The position numbers and the translations under genes were made by a program. Positions 19,722-26,166 of a stretch of 64,000 bases of DNA are shown piece by piece. Positions within the stretch are counted from its first letter, which is position 1, and each line of letters opens with the position of its first letter. The stretch spans positions 62,001-126,000 of the forward strand of contig JAOSKV010000047.1 of assembly GCA_027493405.1 (NCBI GenBank), written 5' to 3'. The notes beneath the pieces are model-generated. The model was given only the letters and a program-made list of their open reading frames with translations, was not told the origin of the DNA and made no database searches. Source of the stretch: FEB-22 sp003105195 (lineage in GTDB: Bacteria > Pseudomonadota > Alphaproteobacteria > Rhizobiales > Xanthobacteraceae).

Positions 19722-19804
19722 TTGCCGCGCGCGTCTCGCGCAGGCGGAACCGGGTTGACGCGCTCGTGATCCGGCGGCCGGCCCCCGCGCGATAGAATGC
19801 CGGC

Positions 19805-20353
19805 ATGCGGTTCCTGGTCCTGGTGGCGTTGCTGGTCGCGCCGCTGCCCGCGATGGCCGACGAGGCCGCCTGGGCGGCCCTGCGCGAGGGCGGGCGGGTG
19901 GTGCTGGTGCGGCATGCGGCGACCTCGGGGGCGGCCGGCGATCCGGCGGGCTTCCGCCTCGGCGACTGCGCGACGCAGCGCAACCTGACCGAGGCCGGGC
20001 GCGCGCAGGCACGGGCGCTCGGGGCGGCGTTCCGCGCGCGCGGGATCCGGGTCGGCAAGGTGCTGAGCTCCGAATGGTGCCGCTGCCGCGAGACCGCGGA
20101 GCTGATGGGGCTCGGGGAGGCCGAGGCGGCGCCGACCTTCAACAATGCCCATGTGCTGCGGGAGCAGCGCGCGGCGCTGACCGAGGGCGCGCGCGCCGCG
20201 ATCGCGGCCTGGCGCGGGCCCGGCAATCTCGTGGTGGCGAGCCACGGCGCCAACATCCTGCCGCTCACCGGCATCCATCCGCGCGAGGGGGAGGGCGTAG
20301 TGGTGGAGCCCGGGGAGAGCCTGCGCGTGATCGGGCGGATCGCGAGCGACTGA
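19805..20353 (+). CDS. Secreted histidine phosphatase family protein
   Basis: Protein of 182 residues with a signal peptide (FLVLVALLVAPLPAMADEA). The histidine phosphatase core has the catalytic RH in VLVRHAATSG, the ERNLT-like TQRNLTEAGRAQA, a central SSEWCRCRETA, and the second catalytic His in VVASHGANILPLTG. It is probably a periplasmic phosphomonoesterase of unknown substrate. The next gene starts 13 nt downstream, so the two may be co-transcribed. Confidence 0.88.
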   Translation: MRFLVLVALLVAPLPAMADEAAWAALREGGRVVLVRHAATSGAAGDPAGFRLGDCATQRNLTEAGRAQARALGAAFRARGIRVGKVLSSEWCRCRETAELMGLGEAEAAPTFNNAHVLREQRAALTEGARAAIAAWRGPGNLVVASHGANILPLTGIHPREGEGVVVEPGESLRVIGRIASD

Positions 20354-20366
20354 ACAGGAGACCGGC

Positions 20367-20960
20367 ATGACTCGATTCGATCGCCTCTCGCGGCGCGATG
20401 TCCTGCTCGCCAGCACGCTCGCGGCCGGCAGCCTGGTCGCGAGCGACATCGCAAGCGCGCAGGAGCTGCCCGCGACGCCCGCCTGCGACAGCGACGCGCG
20501 CACCCCGAGCCAGACCGAGGGACCGTTCTTCACGCCGCGCTCGCCCGAACGCGCGAACCTGCGCGAGCCCGGCATGGCGGGCGTGCCCGTGATGCTCACC
20601 GGCTTCGTGCTCACGCGCGGCTGCAGGCCGGTGGCGCGCGCGCTGGTCGACCTCTGGCACGCGGACGATGCGGGCGCCTACGACAACCAGGGCTTTCGCC
20701 TGCGCGGGCACGTCTTCACCGATGCGCAAGGCCGCTACGGCTTTCGCACCATCAGGCCCGCCTTCTATCCGGGACGCACGCGGCACTACCACGTGAAGGT
20801 GCAGGGCGGCGGCAGCCGGTTGCTCACCACCCAGCTCTATTTCCCGGACGAGCCGGCCAATGCCCGCGACGGCCTGTTCCGGCGCGAGCTCGTGATGCGG
20901 GTCGCGCAGGCGGGCGAGGCCCTGGCGGCGCGGTTCGATTTCGTTCTGGATATCCGCTAG
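20367..20960 (+). CDS. Exported intradiol ring-cleavage dioxygenase-like protein
   Basis: Protein of 197 residues with a Tat-type signal (SRRDVLLASTLAAGSLVAS) and an intradiol dioxygenase domain. The Fe(III) ligand pattern Tyr-Tyr-His-His can be followed in WHADDAGAYDNQG, RPAFYPGRTRHYHVKV and nearby. The start of the domain, TPSQTEGPFFTP, is the usual one for the protocatechuate 3,4-dioxygenase-like superfamily. An exported single-subunit form is typical of uncharacterised homologues, which may act on catechols outside the cytoplasm. The upstream histidine phosphatase is 13 nt away. Confidence 0.87.
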   Translation: MTRFDRLSRRDVLLASTLAAGSLVASDIASAQELPATPACDSDARTPSQTEGPFFTPRSPERANLREPGMAGVPVMLTGFVLTRGCRPVARALVDLWHADDAGAYDNQGFRLRGHVFTDAQGRYGFRTIRPAFYPGRTRHYHVKVQGGGSRLLTTQLYFPDEPANARDGLFRRELVMRVAQAGEALAARFDFVLDIR

Positions 20961-21037
20961 CGGCGGCCCGCGCTGGTTTCCAGCGGTCCGCCTGGTGCGC
21001 TAGAACCCCGACCGACGGCGTGCCAGGGGGAGTCGGG

Positions 21038-21544
21038 ATGGCGGATGCAGCGGCCCAGAAGGCCTTTCCGGTGTCGTGGGACCAGTTCCATCGCGACGCG
21101 CGCGCGCTCGCCTGGCGCCTCAACGGCGCCGGCCCGTTCCAGGCGATCGTCTGCATCACGCGCGGCGGGCTGGTACCGGCCGCCGTGGTGGCGCGCGAGC
21201 TCGGCGTGCGCCTGATCGAGACCATCTGCGTCGCGAGCTATCACGACTACACGAGCCAGGGCGAGCTCACGGTGCTCAAGGGCGTCGCCGAGAGCATCAA
21301 GAATCTCGGCGGCGAGGGCGGCAAGGGCGTGCTGATCGTCGACGACCTGGTCGACACCGGCAAGACCGCCAAGGTGGTGCGCTCGGTGCTGCCGAACGCG
21401 CATTTCGCCACCGTCTACGCCAAGCCCATGGGCCGGCCCATGGTCGACACCTTCATCACCGAGGTGTCGCAGGACACCTGGATCTACTTTCCCTGGGATA
21501 CCGGCCTCGCCTTCCAGCCGCCGATCCGCGACGGAGGGGCGTAG
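21038..21544 (+). CDS. gpt: Xanthine phosphoribosyltransferase
   Basis: Purine salvage enzyme of 168 residues that converts xanthine and guanine with PRPP to the nucleotides. It aligns along its length with the Gpt type. AIVCITRGGLVPAAVVAREL is near the N-terminus, the PRPP-binding VLIVDDLVDTGKTAKVVR at about residues 98-115, and the end is TWIYFPWDTGLAFQPPI. I chose ATG 21038-21040, directly after AGGGGGAG, over an upstream in-frame GTG. Confidence 0.93.
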   Translation: MADAAAQKAFPVSWDQFHRDARALAWRLNGAGPFQAIVCITRGGLVPAAVVARELGVRLIETICVASYHDYTSQGELTVLKGVAESIKNLGGEGGKGVLIVDDLVDTGKTAKVVRSVLPNAHFATVYAKPMGRPMVDTFITEVSQDTWIYFPWDTGLAFQPPIRDGGA

Positions 21545-21621
21545 GGGCGCAGCCGGGTTGATCCAGGTCAGGGACAGGCTTGCCCGGGGACCCGATGCTG
21601 CCGCCCTTTCGGAGCGCGCCC

Positions 21622-22110
21622 ATGCATCGGCTGCTTCTGCTCGTGGTCCTGGCCCTGCTCGTCCCCGGCCCGCGCGCTAAGGCGCAGGACCTGCACCGCT
21701 GGTGGGAGCTCAATTGCGGCGACACCTGCCACGGCCATGCCGGGACCTTCGCGCGCCGCTCGCTCAGGGTCGTGGACGGGCAGCTGGTCGGCGTCCACCC
21801 CGACCGTGACCTGCGCGAGTTCCTCGGCCGGCACGGGGTGCCGGGCGAGGGGATCGAGGCCGTCTACGCCATGCTGCTGGCGCAGGTCGAAAGCGGCGAG
21901 GTGTTCAAGCCGCGCTGCGGCCAGTGTCACGGGACCGCCGCGGCCTTCGTGCGCCAGTCGGTCGAGCTTCGGGACGGCGTTCCCTTCGCGCGCCGCGCGA
22001 AGCGCTCCCTGAGCGCCTTCCTGCCCGGTCATGCCGGCATCCGGGCGGACGAGGTCGCGTTCTTCATCGAATTGCTGGCGCGGGTGAAGCGCGAGGTGGG
22101 CAAGCCCTGA
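21622..22110 (+). CDS. Small exported protein with haem-c-like CxxCH motifs
   Basis: Protein of 162 residues with an N-terminal signal peptide (LLLLVVLALLVPGPRAKAQ). Two possible haem attachment sites are present: an unusual CGDTCH with three residues between the cysteines near residue 31, and a canonical CGQCH near residue 97. The rest is helical and charged and does not match a classical cytochrome c fold that I recognise. The start ATG at 21622 follows GGAGCG. It may be a periplasmic electron carrier or a haem-binding hypothetical protein. The flanking genes do not clarify its role. Confidence 0.65.
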   Translation: MHRLLLLVVLALLVPGPRAKAQDLHRWWELNCGDTCHGHAGTFARRSLRVVDGQLVGVHPDRDLREFLGRHGVPGEGIEAVYAMLLAQVESGEVFKPRCGQCHGTAAAFVRQSVELRDGVPFARRAKRSLSAFLPGHAGIRADEVAFFIELLARVKREVGKP

Positions 22111-22185
22111 GGGCTCGCGCGGCCGCGCCGAGTTGGGCTAGCATCCTGCGCGAAGCGGCGTGAACGCCGCAGCGGGAGGAGCCCC

Positions 22186-22641
22186 ATGGACGCGATCACC
22201 CCGAACGTCTCCGAACATGCCGGCCTCGACGACACCCGCTCGCGCGTGGTGCGGGTCGCGGACATGCCCTGGCAGAAGACGCGCTTCCCGGGCTGCGAGG
22301 TGAAGACGCTGCTGCTCGACCCGGCGAGCGGGCTCGTGACCGCGCTGGTGAAGATGGCGCCGGGCGCCGAATTGCCCGACCACGAACACGTGCTGATCGA
22401 GCAGACCTACATGCTGGAAGGCCACCTGGTCGACAAGGAAGGCCCGGACCAGGGCCTCTCGGTCGGCCCCGGCGAGTTCGTCTGGCGCCCGCCCGGCAGC
22501 CGCCACGCCGCCTGGGCGCCGACGGGCGCGCTCTGCCTCGCCGTGTTCCAGACGCCGAACAAGTTCTTCGAGACCGACGGCCGCGTCACCGACATGACGG
22601 GCCGCGACTGGATGGAGGCCTGGGGGCACACGGTCGCGTAG
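22186..22641 (+). CDS. Cupin-domain protein (ChrR-like)
   Basis: Protein of 151 residues with a single cupin barrel. The metal-binding motif can be read in LPDHEHVLIEQTYMLEGHLV, with a second motif around GEFVWRPPGSRHAAW. The layout resembles the cupin half of ChrR-type anti-sigma proteins and stand-alone acetylacetone-cleaving-like cupins, so only the fold is assigned. The start is ATG 22186 after GGGAGGAGCC. Its stop codon lies inside the left arm of the repeat at 22637-22769. Confidence 0.8.
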   Translation: MDAITPNVSEHAGLDDTRSRVVRVADMPWQKTRFPGCEVKTLLLDPASGLVTALVKMAPGAELPDHEHVLIEQTYMLEGHLVDKEGPDQGLSVGPGEFVWRPPGSRHAAWAPTGALCLAVFQTPNKFFETDGRVTDMTGRDWMEAWGHTVA

Positions 22642-22769
22642 GGTGGGCGCCGACGGCCACGGCGCAGATTGCCTTGCACCCGCGATGCGCCGCAGCGCCC
22701 ACGCGTGGGCACGGCGCGCCAAAGGCCGAGCCCTCTCGCCGCGCATCGGCGCGCCGTACCCACCCTACG
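22637..22769. repeat. Intergenic inverted-repeat element
   Basis: The perfect 11-bp inverted ends CGTAGGGTGGG (22637-22647) and CCCACCCTACG (22759-22769) flank a GC-rich core. The core contains the palindrome GCCCACGCGTGGGC (22697-22710) and further CGGCGC/GCGCCG complements. Elements ending in GTAGGGTGGG are common in proteobacterial intergenic regions. It could serve as the cupin gene's terminator. It lies just upstream of the disrupted tRNA-Leu. Confidence 0.75.
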
Positions 22770-22783
22770 AGCCCGCGCGCGCC

Positions 22784-22811
22784 GTGACATTCCCCGCCCA
22801 CCCGCTAGATT
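22784..22811 (+). promoter_or_regulatory. Promoter of the disrupted tRNA-Leu, now facing the integrase
   Basis: GTGACA (22784-22789) and TAGATT (22806-22811) are separated by 16 nt and lie 10 nt before the first base of the tRNA-Leu 5' half. This fits a housekeeping-type promoter for the original tRNA gene. After insertion the same promoter would transcribe into the integrase. The assignment is by spacing and sequence only. Confidence 0.5.
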
Positions 22812-22821
22812 TGCGCCGCGC

Positions 22822-22857
22822 GCGGGCGTGGCGGAATGGTAGACGCAAGGGACTTAA
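22822..22857 (+). pseudogene. 5' half of host tRNA-Leu(UAA), split by island insertion
   Basis: GCGGGCGTGGCGGAATGG is the tRNA-Leu acceptor strand and D-stem. TAGACGC, then GGGA and CTTAA of the anticodon loop follow, and the tRNA likeness stops inside the loop. The matching acceptor strand CGCCCGC-ACCA is found 5.1 kb away at 27967-27977. The D-loop lacks one T compared with typical tRNA-Leu, which may be decay or a homopolymer error. It cannot make a tRNA by itself. Confidence 0.88.
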
Positions 22858-24012
22858 ATGCCCGAGCACCAGGAGTTGATGGGCGGCAAGCTCCACGTCT
22901 ACCGGCGTGAGAACAGCAGCAAGTGGCAGTGTTCGACGTTCTTGAACAACAAGAACTGGAGGACAGCCTCGCGTTGGCGAAGGAGTTCGCCGAGGATTGG
23001 TATCCTGAGCTACGCGGCAAGAGCCGCGCCGGTCAGCTGAAAGTCGGCAAGAGCTTCAAGGAGGCGGCCGCAAAATTCGAGGGCGAGTTCGAGATCATCA
23101 CCCAGCGCGAGCGCAGCCCGATCTACGTGAACGGGCACAAGCAGCGGCTGAAAAACCATCTCGTGCCTTTCTTCGGCGACTACGTCGTGACGGAGATCAC
23201 GCCCGGCCTGATGCAGGACTATCGCATTCATCGGATGAAGAACGGCCGGCGCGGCAAGCCGCCGGCGCGCAGCACCCTTCACCAGGAGATCGTCTGCTTG
23301 CGTCAGGTTCTCCAAACGGCGAACCGCCACGGGTGGCTGCCGTATCTCCCCAACATCTCCCCGCCCTACAAGACCTCGGGCAAGATCACGCACCGCGCTT
23401 GGTTCTCGCCGACCCGAGTACAAGACCTTGTACGAGGCGACGCGCGAACGCGCGAAGAACCCGAAGAAGGAACGCTGGCGGACCGCATGCGAAAACCTGC
23501 ACGACTTCGTGCTGTTCATGGTCAACACCGGGCTGCGGCCCGACGAAGCGCTCCGCCTCGAATTTCGAGACGTCGCCATCGTCACCGATGACGCGACGGG
23601 CGAACGCATCCTCGAAATCGAAGTGCGCGGCCGGCGCGGCGTGGGCTGCTGCAAAAGCATGCCCGGTGCGGTTCTGCCCTTCCAGCGGGTGTTGAAGCGG
23701 AGCAAGGGGCAACCGACCGACCGCGTCTTCCCGAAGCTGCAGCGCGAGTTGTTCAACACGCTGCTGGGCGAACTGAATCTCAAGAAGGACCGCGAAGGGC
23801 AACACCGCACGTTCTACAGCCTGCGGCATACCTACATCTGCATGCGCCTGATGGAGGGGGCCGACATCTATCAGGTCGCCAAGAACTGCCGCACCAGCGT
23901 CGAGATGATCGAGAACTTCTACGCCTCGCACATCAAGAACACGCTGGACGCCGCCGCGATCAACGTGCGCAGGCCGAAGAAAACCGACCGCAAGAATGCG
24001 GGCAAGGACTGA
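22858..24012 (+). CDS. Tyrosine recombinase/integrase of the island (two apparent frameshifts)
   Basis: Phage-type integrase of about 384 residues. The N-terminal part (KLHVYRRENSSKWQCSTFLN, then LAKEFAEDWYPEL) is followed by a core-binding SAM-like region (INGHKQRLKNHLVPFFGDY-type; actual YVNGHKQRLKNHLVPFFGDY). The catalytic domain has Arg in NTGLRPDEALRLEF, the RHTY box in YSLRHTYICMRL and the nucleophile Tyr in ENFYASHIKN. Two frame breaks, near GG 22958-22959 (one G short) and CCC 23413-23415 (one C extra), cancel each other, so the gene keeps a 385-codon length. The ATG at 22858 lies in the split anticodon loop; ATG 22879 is an alternative. It would excise the island. Confidence 0.85.
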
Positions 24013-24031
24013 ACGCGAAGCCAGTTTCGGC

Positions 24032-24060
24032 TTGGCGGTGAAGGGCATAACGACTATAGC
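24032..24060 (+). promoter_or_regulatory. Promoter of island tRNA-Leu
   Basis: TTGGCG (24032-24037) and TATAGC (24055-24060) with an ideal 17-nt spacer, 11 nt before the tRNA. This is one of the better sigma-70-type promoters in the window and suggests the island tRNA is expressed on its own. Confidence 0.6.
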
Positions 24061-24071
24061 AGAACCATTAG

Positions 24072-24372
24072 GCGGACGTGGCGGAACTGGTAGACGCAAC
24101 GGACTTAGGCTGAAACTTGAGTGCTCCTCGGGAAACCGGGGATGCAGAACTGCCCAAATTCGGGGAAACCTGTCAGATGGCGATCCCGAGCCAAGCCCCA
24201 TGAGGGAAGGTGTAGAGACTAGACGGGCAGCACCTACGGCGCGGACGCGCTACGGTGAAGGGATAGTCCAGACCACAAACTCGCCGGTGGCGAGGCGGCG
24301 AAAGCCGTAGCTGGTACGAAAATCCGTAAGACCGAAAGGTCTGTGGGGGTTCGAGTCCCCCCGTCCGCACCA
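24072..24372 (+). tRNA. tRNA-Leu(UAA) interrupted by a group I intron
   Basis: Exons 24072-24106 and 24319-24372 join to an 89-nt tRNA-Leu including an encoded CCA. The acceptor stem GCGGACG/CGTCCGC is perfect. The anticodon stem ACGGA/TCCGT is perfect around the loop CTTAAAA with anticodon UAA. The variable arm is GACC-GAAA-GGTC. The T-arm is GGGGG-TTCGAGT-CCCCC. The discriminator A and CCA follow. The intron sits after U34, the position used by the well-known cyanobacterial tRNA-Leu(UAA) intron. All stems are intact, unlike the host's split copy, so this is probably the working gene. Confidence 0.93.
24107..24318 (+). ncRNA. Group I self-splicing intron in tRNA-Leu
   Basis: The 212-nt intron shows the group I core. 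P1 pairs exon ACUU with GAGU, giving a U-G wobble at the 5' splice site. P2 is a GAAA-loop hairpin CCTCGG/CCGGGG. P3 is CTGCCC (24150-24155) with GGGCAG (24225-24230). P4 is TCGGG (24160-24164) with CCCGA (24185-24189). P7 is GACTA (24217-24221) with TAGTC (24264-24268). P8 is CACC/GGTG. P9 hairpins are CTCGCC/GGCGAG and CGGC-GAAA-GCCG. The last base is G. The conserved strings AAATTCGGGGAAACC and GAGCCAAGC resemble the cyanobacterial/plastid tRNA intron class (IC3). No homing endonuclease is encoded. Confidence 0.92.
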
Positions 24373-24401
24373 AACAACCTATCTCTGCCAGTGGTGGACG
24401 G

Positions 24402-25697
24402 ATGAAAGCATTTTTGGTCGTGGCAATCCGACACGCCGGGGAGTATCGGCCGATTCTTCGTGCGAGACGCGCTCAAGGAGGCCATCGAGGTTCTCAAGGG
24501 AGCGCCGGACATCGAAGAGCCGACAACCGCGGAGTCGAGGGAGCGTCTTCATCTCGATCATGACCGTCAGGGCGTGCCCGGCAGTCCGGACTTGGCGCGC
24601 ACGATCCTCGAAAAGATCGACGCGTCCGCGGTCGTGGTTGCCGATGTCACGCTGGTCGGATCGACGCCCGACGCAGGGGAGCGTGCCGGGAAGAAGCTGA
24701 TCAACTCCAACGTCGCGATCGAACTCGGCTATGCGCTGTGCGCGATCACCGACAGCCGGGTGCTCATGGTGGTTCCAATCGTCACTACGGCGCACATGAG
24801 GAACTGCCGGTCGACCTGCGCCACAAGGCGGGCGCGCTTGTCTTTGATCTGCCGCCCGACGCGGACAAGAAGCGGATCGAGGTTGAAGAGGCAAAGCTCC
24901 GTGCGACGTTTGTTGAGGCGCTGAAGCCCTATTTGGGCATGTCTCGCGATCCGGTCGAAACTTTCCCGAAAACGCCGTCGACATACAGCAGAGCCGCGTA
25001 TTTCCAGAACGGCGAAATTCTGGCTCAGCTCGGGGAGTCGGACGTGGATCAGTTGGAATTCACGTACGAAGATCGAAGCCTGTCCTACATCCGGCTGATT
25101 CCCGCCAAGCGTCTGCCGGCCCCCATTCCGCTTGCGCAGCTTCGAGAAATCGTGATGTACGCGCCTCTCCTCACACATGCGCCGCGCGGCGGGACGACCG
25201 ACCAGAACGTCTATGGGGCGATTGCGTATGAGCCCGTCCCCAAACCCGGGGGCGTTGTCGAATTGCCGGCCTCCACTCAGCTGTTCGAGAACGGGGAGCT
25301 TTGGGCGATCAGTTCAAAATTGGTCGTTCAGGAGCGCACGTTTGGAATGCCGGAGTCCGTTCCGATCCCATTAATTCCGAACTCAGCTTTCGAACACGCC
25401 TATGGCGATACGCTGCACAAGCTGCTTAAATTCGCCTCGGAGAGATTGCAGCTGTATGCGCCGTGGACGGTCGAGCTGGGCGTAACGAAAACAAACGGCG
25501 TCAAGATCGCCATGGCTCAACAGGAGTTCTGGGGGCCGATCCGCAAGCCCGAGCTGGTCCACCGAACGGCCTTGAATGCCGTCAACGGCGACGCCGTCGA
25601 CAAGCTGCTGATGGATTTCTTTGCCATGGTCTACGATGCGAGCGGGTATGCACGGCCTCCGGGTCCTATAGGGCGGCCGGGAGAGCCAGGGAACTGA
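24402..25697 (+). CDS. TIR-like SWQSD-family putative nucleotide-binding protein (two apparent frameshifts)
   Basis: Once two single-base homopolymer errors are repaired, one protein of about 431 residues runs from ATG 24402 to the stop at 25697. The errors are TTTTT at 24411-24415 (one T extra) and CC at 24775-24776 (one C short), and they cancel. The N-terminus becomes MKAFWSWQSDTPGSIGRFFV. ASAVVVADVTLVG, NSNVAIELGYAL and HEELPVDLRHKAGALVFDLP follow. This order is that of predicted TIR-like nucleotide-binding proteins often found among phage-defence genes. The C-terminal half (about residues 170-431) is unrecognised. An NAD-degrading or signal-binding defence role is inference. It sits between the tRNA and the Fic gene on the island. 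Confidence 0.75.
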
Positions 25698-25757
25698 GTT
25701 CTCGCAAGATCGAACGCTTTTCCTCACCGCAAGTCTCGTGGCGCGAAGGCGCGGAGC

Positions 25758-25957
<200 letters not shown>

Positions 25958-26066
25958 GCTCCCGCCGCCCCGATCCCCGGCGATCCGCCTACCCCAGGCG
26001 GAGCGAGAGCCGTTCCCGCAGGCCCAGCTCAGGGCGTCCGGCCCGCCCCGAGACCCTGGCTTTTAG

Positions 26067-26162
26067 ACTTGTATTGACGCAGCAAAATAAACTTGTTTAT
26101 GCACGACATAATTGACTTGTAATCGCACGTCATGATACACTTGTCTTCGCACAACGGTCCAG
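26067..26162 (+). promoter_or_regulatory. Four tandem 24-bp repeats (operator/iteron array) before the Fic gene
   Basis: The hexamer ACTTGT occurs at 26067, 26091, 26115 and 26139, exactly 24 bp apart. Copies 2-4 also share GCAC at the same offset and copies 2-3 share CACG-CAT. The last unit ends 4 nt before the Fic start codon. A candidate promoter TTGACT (26112-26117), 16 nt, GATACA (26134-26139) lies inside the array. Helically phased direct repeats across the promoter are best explained as binding sites for an autoregulator, probably the winged-helix part of the downstream protein. Confidence 0.8.
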
Positions 26163-26166
26163 TTCC

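Noticed and set aside
22822..22857. Counting the 5' tRNA-Leu fragment as a working tRNA
   Set aside because: It lacks everything after the anticodon loop; its partner half is 5 kb away.
26067..26162. CRISPR-like array or plasmid replication iterons
   Set aside because: The units are contiguous with no spacers, no cas or rep genes are present, and the position on a promoter fits operators better.
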